A DNA stretch of 10,659 nt from Acidobacteriota bacterium (lineage in GTDB: Bacteria; Acidobacteriota; UBA890; WLXD01), in assembly GCA_022571615.1 (NCBI GenBank), contig JACZXM010000050.1, positions 1-10,659 on the forward strand. Direction: 5' to 3'. How positions within the stretch are numbered: position 1 is the stretch's first letter; each line of letters begins with the position of its first letter. A program made the translations under genes and the position numbers. The notes beneath the pieces were generated by a model that saw nothing but the letters and a program-made list of their open reading frames with translations, was not told the DNA's origin and made no database searches. This document shows positions 1 through 7,654 of this stretch, piece by piece.

Positions 1-318
1 GGCCGCGTCGAGGAGCTGGCTGAATTGTTGCGCCCACGGCTTGTCGATGACCCCAACAACATCGATCTGCTCGTGCTGTTGGCCGAGACAGAAGCCCGTC
101 TCGGGCGTCAGCACGATGCCATTCGATACTACGAGCGTGCCCGCCTTGCCGGCGTGCCGGAGACAGCAAAGCTGCTCAACGGCCTGGCGGCGGCCTATGT
201 TGCCGAGCAACAGCCCGCGAAGGCGTTGGAGCTGTTGGAGCGCTCGTTGCAGCTGAGCCCGCAGCAGGCGGGGCCTCGTCGGCTGCTGACGCGCCTACGG
301 TCCGATCCCCACAGCTAA
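1..318 (+). CDS. TPR-repeat protein, C-terminal part (cut by left window edge)
   Basis: The frame is open from the first base and ends with TAA after 105 codons, so the true start lies upstream; an internal TTG at 25 is not a convincing start. The visible part reads as about two tetratricopeptide repeats: a helix pair around DLLVLLAETEARLGRQHDAI with YYERA following, and a second with NGLAAAYVAEQQPAKALELL followed by ERSLQLSP. The spacing of the Ala, Gly, Tyr and Pro positions is typical of TPR. TPR arrays are protein-binding scaffolds, so no enzymatic role can be given. The protein ends soon after the last repeat with RLLTRLRSDPHS. The next gene, also a TPR protein, begins 15 bases later on the same strand, which suggests an operon and perhaps a shared complex. 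Confidence 0.75.
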   Translation, partial: GRVEELAELLRPRLVDDPNNIDLLVLLAETEARLGRQHDAIRYYERARLAGVPETAKLLNGLAAAYVAEQQPAKALELLERSLQLSPQQAGPRRLLTRLRSDPHS

Positions 319-333
319 CGGTAGGAAATTGGA

Positions 334-1287
334 ATGAGAATGCGTCTGCTGGCTGGCGTCATTGTGTGGGCGTTGGTTTGCCCGGGCGTGAGCGGCGCGG
401 TGCCTCGACGAGTAATCGGCGTCGCCATCGGCATTGCCTGGCAGGATGCCGATGCGGTCATGCGCACCAAACGCGCGGCCAAGATGATCCAGGAAAAGAG
501 TCTCAATGAGGCGCTCGAGGAGTTGGATCGCGCCTTGGATGACGATGACGGGTACTGGGAGACCTACTATCAGCGCGGCCGGGCACTCGGCTTGTTGGGC
601 CGGATGGAGGAGTCGCGGGACGCGCTGCTCCAGGCGCTAGAGCTCAACCCCGGCTTCGCTCATGGGCACTATCTGGCGTGGCTGGCAGCCATGAGGATCG
701 GCGACTATGACACGGCGTGGGAGCAGGCGGTCCAGGCCGAGTTGTCGGGCACCGACATGAGCGAGGACTTCACGCACCTGGTGGAAGTGTCGGCTGTCCC
801 AGAGGACATACTGAAGCGACTGGCGGCACCGCGGATCTTTGTGGCACCGATTGACACCAGCGATATCGAAGCCAATGCCGAGCTTCCCTATAACCGCAAT
901 CCGCTCGTAGAGGCCAATCGTTTCAGCGAGCGACCTGACGAGATCCAGGGGGCGTTTCGCGTGCGGGAGACGGCGGCGGAGCTGAACGACCTCCACCGGC
1001 ATCTTCGGCAAGTTATTCTGCGCGCCCCTTATCTCGGCCTGACGCTGGACCCGCAGCTTTCGGCCTTGGTGCTGCGGATCTCGGTGGAGCGTCTGAGCGA
1101 GCAGTCTCCGCGGGAGTTGGAGGGACAACTCGAGATCACCGACACCAACACCAACAAGATGCTGTATCGCCGCGAGATCCTGCTGCGCAACATCGCCTCG
1201 GTGGGCTCGTTGTTGCCGCAGTTGGAACAGATGTTCGCCGACATCGAGGCATCTCTGATGGAATCGATCGGGCCCCAGAAGCAATAA
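334..1287 (+). CDS. Exported TPR-repeat protein of unknown function
   Basis: This is a 317-residue protein. The ATG at 334 follows AGGAA (323-327) at good spacing; a second ATG lies two codons downstream. Residues 1-22 form a signal peptide: Arg at 2 and 4, a hydrophobic core, and a likely cleavage after VSGA. Cys16 is followed by Pro and the surrounding residues make a poor lipobox, so a lipoprotein is less likely. Residues about 45-135 contain TPR-like helix pairs (NEALEELDRALDDDDGYWET, YYQRGRALGLLGRMEESRDA, then LLQALELNPGF). Residues about 165-317 form a second domain I do not recognise, with alternating hydrophobic segments such as LSALVLRISVERL and the C-terminal FADIEASLMESIGPQKQ. It probably acts in the periplasm or at the envelope with the preceding TPR protein. 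Its stop is 48 bases from the convergent permease stop. Confidence 0.78.
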   Translation: MRMRLLAGVIVWALVCPGVSGAVPRRVIGVAIGIAWQDADAVMRTKRAAKMIQEKSLNEALEELDRALDDDDGYWETYYQRGRALGLLGRMEESRDALLQALELNPGFAHGHYLAWLAAMRIGDYDTAWEQAVQAELSGTDMSEDFTHLVEVSAVPEDILKRLAAPRIFVAPIDTSDIEANAELPYNRNPLVEANRFSERPDEIQGAFRVRETAAELNDLHRHLRQVILRAPYLGLTLDPQLSALVLRISVERLSEQSPRELEGQLEITDTNTNKMLYRREILLRNIASVGSLLPQLEQMFADIEASLMESIGPQKQ

Positions 1288-1335
1288 CCAGCCCGCTGCG
1301 CGTCTCCATCAAGTTGCCGACGGGAGTCGCCACAC

Positions 1336-4053
1336 CTACGCGTCGGTAGCGAGCGCACGGGCGGGATCGGCCCTGGCGGCTCGAAGGGCCGGCCACAACG
1401 ACGCGAGCGCCGACACCAGAAGCGCTGACGTGGCGGCTATCGCCAGGATCCACGGATCGAAGGCGTCCACCTGGAAGAGGAACTCACGCACCGTCCGCGC
1501 CAGGCCGATGGTCAGCAACAAGCCGACCACGGCACCCATCCCAGCGACCTTCAAGCCTTCCAGGAGAACATCGTTGATGATGCGCTCGCGGCTGGCACCG
1601 AGCGCAAACCGAATGCCGATCTCACGCTCGCGTTGGCGTACGGCGAAGGCCATGACTCCGTAGATTCCGATGGCACCGAGGATCACCGCAGAGATCGCAA
1701 AGAACGACAGCAACGTGACCATGGCCTCCCGTCCTGAGAGCGAGTTGCGGATCGCCGTCGGCATGGCGACGTAGTTATCGAACAGTGCAGTTGGGTCGAC
1801 GTTCCGAACGGCATCGCGCACCGTGGCAGCGAGCCCCGGCGGCACGGCCCCTTGTGTGCGCAGGACGACCCAACGGTCGTAGAAACCGTATAGATCGATG
1901 ACCCCATCGAGTTGCGCGTAGGGTCGGTAGATGACGTTTGGGCTGGCGCGATCGAGCCCGGCCAGTTTGAGATCCTCGACAACTCCGATCACGCGCACCG
2001 GCACCTGGTCCTCGGCCGTGGTAAGAACCTGCTGACCGATCGGATCCTGGGCTCCGAAGAGCTCCTCGGCGGCAGCCTGCGAGACAACGCCGACAGGTTC
2101 TCCGCCCGCATCGTCGGGGCCGAACAGCCGTCCCCGTTGGAGCCGCAACCCGGCCGTCGCGAAATAGTTCTGCTGCACCGGGCGCCAGCGGACCAGTGGC
2201 GCATCGGCGCTCCGATCGATGGGAACGTCGACGCGGTAGAAGCCGTTGAGGCCGCCATCCTCGTTGAACGCCATCTTCCACACCGTGCTCGATTGGACGA
2301 CCCCCGGTAGGGATGCCAGCCGCTCTTGCATGCGCCTGTAGTACTCTCGCGCCTCGGCTGCCGAGCCGACCGTGGTCTCTTCCGGATCAACCTTGAAGGT
2401 CACCAGACCGTCGGGAGCGAAGCCGGGGTCAACCGTCACGACTCGCAAGAAGCTCTTCACCAGGAGCCCGGCGCCGGCCACCAGCGTCACCGCCAGTGCG
2501 ACCTCGGCCACCACCATGCTCCGGCGCAGCCGCTGCCGAGAGCGGCTGTCACTGCCGGTGCGACCGCCCGAGGCAAGGGCATCCCGGATATCGGAGCGCG
2601 CCGCGTGCAATGCCGGCGGGATGCCGACGACCCAACCGACGAGCAACGCGAGCCCGATTGAGAACAGCAAGGCGCTGCCGTCGACCCCCACGGCCGCCAG
2701 TCGCGGCGTGTCCGACGGCAACAGCGAAACGACAGCACGGACCCCGTACAGGGCCAGTGCCAATCCCGGTATCGCCCCGATCAGCCCGAGCATCGTTGTC
2801 TCGGTGAGAATCTGCCGCACTAACCGGCCGCTCCGCGCCCCCATCGCAATGCGAACTGCGAGCTCGCGTTGACGCCCCAGCGCCCGGGTCAGAAGGAGGC
2901 TGGCGACATTGGCGGCGGCGATCAGCAAGGTCAGACCCACGGCACCGAACAGCAGCAGCAACATCGAACGGTTGTCGCCAACAAGGAATTCCTGCAGGGG
3001 AATCACGGTGGCATCATGGCCGAAATCCGGAGGCAGCTCGAACTCGGTCTGGAGCGCATCGATGAAGGTACCGATCTCGGCGAGCGCCGCCTGCGGGCCG
3101 ACCCCATCGCGCAACCGCCCGATCATCTTCATCTCTTGCGACCCGTAGCTCGGGTCACCGGTGTCTAGGATCCATGGCATGAGGATATCGGCATCGGGAT
3201 CGATGGCCGCGAGCGAGGGGCCTCCGACTCCGATCACGGTGTGCACGTGTCCGTTGATACGCATGGTGGCGCCGATGATGTCCTCGGCGCCACCCATTCG
3301 TTGACGCCAGAAGGCTTCCGTCAGAACGACGACGGTTGACCCGGGCGCATCGTCGCCCTCCCGGAAACCTCTCCCCAACCTCATCGGTACGCCAAGGACG
3401 TCGAAGAACCCGGCGGTGGCACGCGGTCCGCGCAGGCGAACCGCGCCGTCCGGTCCCAGCCACGTGTACTCCCACGAGCTGTATGCTGCGAAGTCGTCGA
3501 AGGCCTCCAGGTATGGCTGGATGCGTTCGAACAGATGGCTGGAGAAATGCATCTGTGGCCAGACGGCGACCAGTCGTTCAGGCTCCCGATACGGCAGCGG
3601 TTTGAGCAAGATACCGTCGACCAGGCTGAAGATAGTGGTGGTCGAACCGATGCCGATCGCGATCGTGGCGATGGTGATGGCGGCAAAGCCAGGCGCCAAC
3701 CACAGCGAGCGCACGGCGAACCGCACGTCCTGGCGGAGCTCGTCCCAGAGCCGGGGGCGAGAACCGCTCGGAGCTGGAGTGCTCGCTGGCAGATCGCCAC
3801 GCGCACGCCGGCCCCGCAGCGTGACGGCGTCGCGTAGCGCCATGGCAGCTCGGCGCAGGAGCAGCGAGCTCGACCGGTTCGACTGCCGCGCGGCGTAGCT
3901 CAGCTCCGCCATCCACTCGGCCCGAAACCGTTCCCTGTCGCGCGCCGGCGCAATCCATGCCGCGCAGCGGGCGATGGCCAAGCTGAATCGCAGCATCGGC
4001 TGTGCCCCGGGTCGGAGATCGCTGGGTCCCGGAGGACCTGTCGGCGAGGCCAT
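1336..4053 (-). CDS. ADOP-type orphan ABC permease (duplicated MacB/FtsX domains)
   Basis: The protein has 905 residues if started at the ATG at 4053, which sits one base after the padR stop and follows a GGAGG Shine-Dalgarno. An upstream in-frame start at 4143 would overlap padR in another frame and is less likely. Residues 37-53 (ARDRERFRAEWMAELSY) are the N-terminal cytoplasmic segment typical of ADOP proteins. Residues 103-120 (WDELRQDVRFAVRSLWLA) lead into the first membrane helix (about 122-145). A MacB-like extracytoplasmic domain follows (about 150-355), then three FtsX helices (about 363-482) containing the ELAVRIAMGARSGRLVRQIL loop. A fourth helix (about 513-533) opens the second extracytoplasmic domain (about 540-770). 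The last FtsX block (about 778-905) carries the EREIGIRFALGASRERI loop and ends WPALRAARADPARAL. The family usually lacks its own ATPase; substrate is unknown. Neighbouring padR probably represses it. Confidence 0.9.
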   Translation of the reverse strand: MASPTGPPGPSDLRPGAQPMLRFSLAIARCAAWIAPARDRERFRAEWMAELSYAARQSNRSSSLLLRRAAMALRDAVTLRGRRARGDLPASTPAPSGSRPRLWDELRQDVRFAVRSLWLAPGFAAITIATIAIGIGSTTTIFSLVDGILLKPLPYREPERLVAVWPQMHFSSHLFERIQPYLEAFDDFAAYSSWEYTWLGPDGAVRLRGPRATAGFFDVLGVPMRLGRGFREGDDAPGSTVVVLTEAFWRQRMGGAEDIIGATMRINGHVHTVIGVGGPSLAAIDPDADILMPWILDTGDPSYGSQEMKMIGRLRDGVGPQAALAEIGTFIDALQTEFELPPDFGHDATVIPLQEFLVGDNRSMLLLLFGAVGLTLLIAAANVASLLLTRALGRQRELAVRIAMGARSGRLVRQILTETTMLGLIGAIPGLALALYGVRAVVSLLPSDTPRLAAVGVDGSALLFSIGLALLVGWVVGIPPALHAARSDIRDALASGGRTGSDSRSRQRLRRSMVVAEVALAVTLVAGAGLLVKSFLRVVTVDPGFAPDGLVTFKVDPEETTVGSAAEAREYYRRMQERLASLPGVVQSSTVWKMAFNEDGGLNGFYRVDVPIDRSADAPLVRWRPVQQNYFATAGLRLQRGRLFGPDDAGGEPVGVVSQAAAEELFGAQDPIGQQVLTTAEDQVPVRVIGVVEDLKLAGLDRASPNVIYRPYAQLDGVIDLYGFYDRWVVLRTQGAVPPGLAATVRDAVRNVDPTALFDNYVAMPTAIRNSLSGREAMVTLLSFFAISAVILGAIGIYGVMAFAVRQREREIGIRFALGASRERIINDVLLEGLKVAGMGAVVGLLLTIGLARTVREFLFQVDAFDPWILAIAATSALLVSALASLWPALRAARADPARALATDA

Positions 4054-4054
4054 G

Positions 4055-4375
4055 TCAGACCTCCCTGGCCTGAGCTTGCTGGCCGGCAAGAGCCCAGCGC
4101 AGCGCCGGGAATCTCGCCTGCGCCTCGGCGAGCATCGCCTCACCGGCCGCCGTCAGGCCGTAGTAACAGCGTGGCGGACGCTTCTCGGCCTCGGCTTCTT
4201 CCTGCGGCTCCCACTGCGACTCCAGCATGCCGGCATCCTCGAGACGGCGGAGGGCGGGATACACCGTGCCGTCCGGCAGGCCGGACACGTCCATGATGTC
4301 GAAGCCGTACCGGTAGCCGCCGGCAATGGACTGCAAGAGAACGCCGGTGGTGAAGGTCAATCTGAGGTTGGCCAT
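4055..4375 (-). CDS. PadR-family transcriptional regulator
   Basis: This 106-residue protein has the size and pattern of the short PadR winged-helix repressors that accompany ADOP permeases. Residues 8-30 (FTTGVLLQSIAGGYRYGFDI) match the first helices. Residues 37-55 (TVYPALRRLEDAGMLESQW) are the recognition helix and start of the wing, the strongest family signature. Residues 67-83 (PPRCYYGLTAAGEAMLAEA) match the second wing strand (usually R-x-Y-Y-x-L-T-x-x-G) and the beginning of the dimerisation helix. The ATG at 4375 follows GAGGAA. The stop codon lies one base from the ADOP start, so the two genes are one translationally coupled unit. PadR proteins bind palindromes as dimers, and a near-perfect 32-bp palindrome lies 68 bases upstream of its start, so autorepression and control of both permeases is the likely scheme. 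The ligand is unknown. Confidence 0.9.
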   Translation of the reverse strand: MANLRLTFTTGVLLQSIAGGYRYGFDIMDVSGLPDGTVYPALRRLEDAGMLESQWEPQEEAEAEKRPPRCYYGLTAAGEAMLAEAQARFPALRWALAGQQAQAREV

Positions 4376-4442
4376 CGTTCCTCGGGTCTTTTCTCGGGTG
4401 CGGTCGTCGATGGTTGGACGCTGCCAGCTTCCGAGAGGTTAG

Positions 4443-4474
4443 CTCGTATACTAGATATATACCTAGTATACGAG
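4443..4474. promoter_or_regulatory. Palindromic operator, probable PadR binding site
   Basis: The left arm CTCGTATACTAG (4443-4454) and the right arm CTAGTATACGAG (4463-4474) are exact reverse complements. The 8-base spacer ATATATAC is itself symmetric except for its outermost pair, so 15 of 16 base pairs of the 32-bp palindrome match. Each arm also contains the self-complementary GTATAC. The site is an AT-rich island in GC-rich DNA and lies between padR and the rightward permease. That the PadR protein binds here is inferred from position and symmetry. It is not the common ATGT-N8-ACAT motif reported for other PadR proteins, so the specificity would be its own. Confidence 0.75.
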
Positions 4475-4493
4475 ATAAGAGCGGAAGCGACAA
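4465..4493 (-). promoter_or_regulatory. Leftward sigma70-like promoter for padR and its permease
   Basis: On the minus strand, TTGTCG (4493-4488) and TATACT (4470-4465) form a -35/-10 pair with a 17-base spacer. The -10 is a close match to TATAAT and the -35 matches TTGACA at four of six positions. The -10 lies inside the right arm of the 32-bp palindrome, so a bound repressor would block polymerase. Transcription would begin near 4458 and give a leader of about 80 bases before the padR ATG. TATACT also occurs on the plus strand (4447-4452) within the left arm and could serve the rightward permease, but I see no good -35 for it. Confidence 0.5.
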
Positions 4494-4574
4494 CAGCAAC
4501 TGCCCTGAAACCAATCCGGCCATTTGCGAGTCTTTAAGAACCGAGGAGCTCGCACCGATTCAGGGGGACGACCG

Positions 4575-7130
4575 ATGGACAGTGTCTGGCAAGACTTCCG
4601 TTACGCCACCCGCATGCTGCTGAAGAACCCGGGATTCACAGCCGTCGCGGTGCTCGTGCTCGCCCTCGGCATCGGCGCCAACACCGCGGCCTTCACGCTC
4701 ACCAACTCGCTGCTGCTGCGGCCGATCGAGGCTGAAGCCCCCCACGAGCTCGTGGCGCTGTACAGCAAGCACACAACGCGGCCCGACTCCTTCAGGCCGT
4801 TTTCCTACCCCAACTTCGAGGACATCCGCGAGCTCAACACGACGTTCACCAGCGTGATGGCGCACGACTTGACGACCGTGGGGCTGACCGAAGGCGACGT
4901 CACCCGCCGCATCTTCGCCGAGATGGCCACCCACGACTACTTCGACACCTTCGGCGTGACTCCCTATCGCGGGCGCTTCTTCACCGCCGCCGAGGAGGTG
5001 CCCGGGAGCGCCAGCCCGGTGGCCGTGGTGAGCTATGAGTACTGGCGCAAGGGCGGCGAGGATCCCGATCTCGTCGGCAAGACCATGAAGGTGAACGGCC
5101 ACGTGCTGACGATCGTCGGCATCGCGCCGCGGTTCTTCACCGGCCGCACGGCACTCATGTCATCCGGGCTGTACCTACCGTTCGGTATGTACGACCTGCT
5201 GATGAGCGACATGTTCGTCGACGGCAACAGCTCGCTGGCCGAGCGCGACAATCACCGCTTGTTGGTGGTCGGTCGACTGCGACCTGGCGTCACGATCGAG
5301 GAGGCGAACGCGCAGCTGGGCAGCCTCGCGGCCCGCCTGGAAGAGGCCTACCCGGGGATCAATGAAGATCACACGATCATCGTCGGGCCGCTGTCACGGA
5401 TGGGCATCAGCACCAGCCCCCCCGACGAGGGCCAGGTATCGGTGGTAGCCGGAGTACTGCTAACGATGACCGGCATCGTCCTGCTGATCGCGTGCATCAA
5501 TCTCGCCAACATGCTGCTGGCGCGCGGCGCTGTCCGGCGCAAGGAGTTCGCCATCCGTCTGGCGATCGGCGGCGGACGCGGGCGCATCATCCGCCAACTG
5601 CTCACCGAGGGTCTGCTGCTGTCCGTTCTGGGCGCAGCCGCAGGACTGGTCGTCGCCTACTGGGTCAACAACCTGCTGGCCGCCTCGATGAACGAGCTGC
5701 TGGCGCTCAACAGCTTGGCCCTGGATATCGTCATGCGTTCCGCGCCCGACGCCCGGGTGCTGACGTTCACGGCGGCGTTCTGCCTGCTGGGCACGCTGCT
5801 GTTCGGGTTCGGGCCGGCATGGAAACACTCGCATCCCGATGTCATGCAAGACCTCAAGGCGCAGGCCGGAGCGACGGCCGCCAAGGGCCGGCGCCGTGGC
5901 CTGTTTGCCCGCGGCAACGTCCTGGTGATCAGCCAACTCGCCCTGTCTCTGGTCCTGCTGATCTCCGCCGGGCTGTTCATGCGCGCCGCCATGGTCGCCG
6001 CCAACATCGACCCGGGCTTCGATCTCGACAACGGCATCCTGGTGGAGGTCGACCCGAGTCTGGTCGGCTACGACGAGCCGCGCTCCAAGGACCTGTACCG
6101 GCAGCTGCATGAGCGCCTCAGCTCCATTCCCGGGATCGAAGTGACAAGCGTTGCAGCCACTGTACCCTTCGGCTCCGTCTCGTTAGGCCGGCGCGTGCGG
6201 CGGGCCGAGGATCTGCCGGGGGCGGCAGGCAGCGGTACCGAGGAGATCGAAACCGTCTCGGCGACCTCGAACATCATCGGCGCCGATTACTTCGGTGCCC
6301 TTGGCGTGGCCGTCGTCCGCGGCCGCAGCTTTACCCGCGCCGAGACCGAATCCGACAGCGGGCCGCCCGTGGCCATTGTAGACGAGCTGCTGGCCGCCAG
6401 GCTGTGGCCAGAGCAGGATCCTATCGGCCGCCAAATCGGCTTCGGCCGTCGGCCCGGCGATCGCGGCGGCAACGAGATGGAGGTGGTCGGAGTGGTGGCC
6501 ACGGTGCGCGACGACCTGTTCCCGTCGGAGCTCGGACCCCACGTGTATGTGCCCTTTGGGCAAAGTTTCCAGGCGGGCATGCATATCCACCTGCGGACCG
6601 CGACGACGGACGAGGAATCCCGCGCCCTGCTGCTCGAGGCGGTGCGCAAACAGATCCGCGCCGTCGATGACCAGCTGCCGATCATCAGCCTGAGAACGCT
6701 CCGCGGCCACATGGCCGAGAGCGCCAGCCTGTGGATGGTTCGACTGGGGGCGACCATCTTCAGCGCCTTCGGCGCACTCGCCCTCTTCCTGGCCGTTGTC
6801 GGCGTCTACGGTGTGAGGGCCTATACAGTGGCACAGCGCACCCGCGAGATCGGGATCCGCAAGGCTCTGGGCGCCACCACGAGCGAGACCCTGTGGTTGG
6901 TCGTGCGCGAGAGCATTGTCCTGACCGGCGTCGGCCTGGCGCTGGGACTGCTGCTGGCCGCAGCGGTGGCACGCGTGCTCAGCAGCCTGCTCTACGAGGT
7001 CAGCGCCCTGGATCCGATTGCCTTTATCGCCGCGCCCGTGATTCTCGCCCTCGCGTCGCTGGTGGCCACCTACCTGCCGGCAAGGCGGGCGGCTAGCGTG
7101 GCGCCGATCACGGCGCTCCAGCACGAGTAG
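4575..7130 (+). CDS. MacB/FtsX-type orphan ABC permease (ADOP-like)
   Basis: The protein has 851 residues from the ATG at 4575, which follows AGGGGGA (4562-4568). A TTG at 4524 would add 17 residues that do not resemble the family. It opens with MDSVWQDFRYATRMLLKNPG, the classic beginning of this permease class, and the first membrane helix spans about 20-42. The first extracytoplasmic MacB-like domain covers about 45-280. FtsX helices lie at about 288-312, 343-365 and 395-415, with the loop FAIRLAIGGGRGRIIRQLLT. A helix at about 447-468 opens the second extracytoplasmic domain (about 470-715). The final helices lie at about 722-750, 778-805 and 814-835, with the loop TREIGIRKALGATTSETL and the ending YLPARRAASVAPITALQ. 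Unlike the leftward permease it lacks the N-terminal ADOP segment of about 100 residues. No ATPase is nearby. The substrate is unknown; efflux or envelope remodelling is a family-level guess. Confidence 0.9.
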   Translation: MDSVWQDFRYATRMLLKNPGFTAVAVLVLALGIGANTAAFTLTNSLLLRPIEAEAPHELVALYSKHTTRPDSFRPFSYPNFEDIRELNTTFTSVMAHDLTTVGLTEGDVTRRIFAEMATHDYFDTFGVTPYRGRFFTAAEEVPGSASPVAVVSYEYWRKGGEDPDLVGKTMKVNGHVLTIVGIAPRFFTGRTALMSSGLYLPFGMYDLLMSDMFVDGNSSLAERDNHRLLVVGRLRPGVTIEEANAQLGSLAARLEEAYPGINEDHTIIVGPLSRMGISTSPPDEGQVSVVAGVLLTMTGIVLLIACINLANMLLARGAVRRKEFAIRLAIGGGRGRIIRQLLTEGLLLSVLGAAAGLVVAYWVNNLLAASMNELLALNSLALDIVMRSAPDARVLTFTAAFCLLGTLLFGFGPAWKHSHPDVMQDLKAQAGATAAKGRRRGLFARGNVLVISQLALSLVLLISAGLFMRAAMVAANIDPGFDLDNGILVEVDPSLVGYDEPRSKDLYRQLHERLSSIPGIEVTSVAATVPFGSVSLGRRVRRAEDLPGAAGSGTEEIETVSATSNIIGADYFGALGVAVVRGRSFTRAETESDSGPPVAIVDELLAARLWPEQDPIGRQIGFGRRPGDRGGNEMEVVGVVATVRDDLFPSELGPHVYVPFGQSFQAGMHIHLRTATTDEESRALLLEAVRKQIRAVDDQLPIISLRTLRGHMAESASLWMVRLGATIFSAFGALALFLAVVGVYGVRAYTVAQRTREIGIRKALGATTSETLWLVVRESIVLTGVGLALGLLLAAAVARVLSSLLYEVSALDPIAFIAAPVILALASLVATYLPARRAASVAPITALQHE

Positions 7131-7654
7131 CTGGGACGAACACCTGCCAGGCAAATATTCGGTCCTGAATCAGTGCCGGCCAAAGATCGTGCGGCGCTAC
7201 GGCCCGCTGGGGTACAGACAGGTCAACGGACGCACTCCTCCTGCCTCTGGGATGAGAATCGCCGCTGTTCGTGCCAGGATGACGGGCAACCTACCCAAGA
7301 CGTACCGATGTGCAGGAGCACGGCACCGATCCTGTCCGCACCGGGCCGCGCTTGGCCACTCTTGTCTGGGGGTTCCCCTGGTGGTTCCGTTGCCTGCGGA
7401 CGTATTATCAGGTGGGGCGTAGCTTCGATTCTCGGCGGCTGAATGAGTCGCTCTGGGACCCGCGAGAGAATTTCTTGCCGCGCACGTGAGGGGCGCAAAA
7501 GACCAGGTGCGGCCATCAGACGCCTCAAAGCTGAATGCAGCTCAGTGGGTGGGCAGATCTCGCATGTCACTGTTCATTTCGCCTGATCCGCTCGTCAAGC
7601 ACTGACGCGCCGAGGTTGGACGCGCGCCGGCACTACCAAGTTGAAGAGCGGAAA
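7131..7654. other. Intergenic stretch without a convincing gene
   Basis: These 524 bases separate the permease from the salvage genes. Small frames exist on both strands (for example 7189-7422 plus and 7223-7570 minus), but their translations are rich in Arg, Pro, Ser and Cys and resemble no family known to me. I see no tRNA, no strong terminator hairpin (only a GGGG/CCCC pair near 7368-7378), and no SAM-I or SAH riboswitch pattern ahead of the salvage genes. A promoter for mtnB should lie here, and TATTAT (7403-7408) is a possible -10, but no acceptable -35 sits at the right distance. An in-frame ATG at 7535 could extend mtnB by 40 residues. Confidence 0.5.

Noticed and set aside
4054..4143. 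Longer start for the leftward permease
   Set aside because: It would overlap padR; the ATG at 4053 has a GGAGG and gives the ADOP-like N-terminus.
4443..4474. The palindrome as a transcription terminator
   Set aside because: It is AT-rich, lacks a following U tract, and sits between divergent gene starts, so an operator fits better.
6183..7154. A 323-codon open frame on the minus strand opposite the rightward permease
   Set aside because: Its translation is rich in His, Gln, Arg and Gly, with no family pattern, and it mirrors the codon bias of the real gene on the other strand.
7362..7380. GGGG/CCCC hairpin as a terminator for the rightward permease
   Set aside because: The stem is only four pairs, without a T run, and is more than 200 bases after the stop codon.
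7441..7654. A SAM or SAH riboswitch ahead of mtnB
   Set aside because: I could not find the conserved helices or core sequences of the types I know; only a covariance search could exclude it fully.
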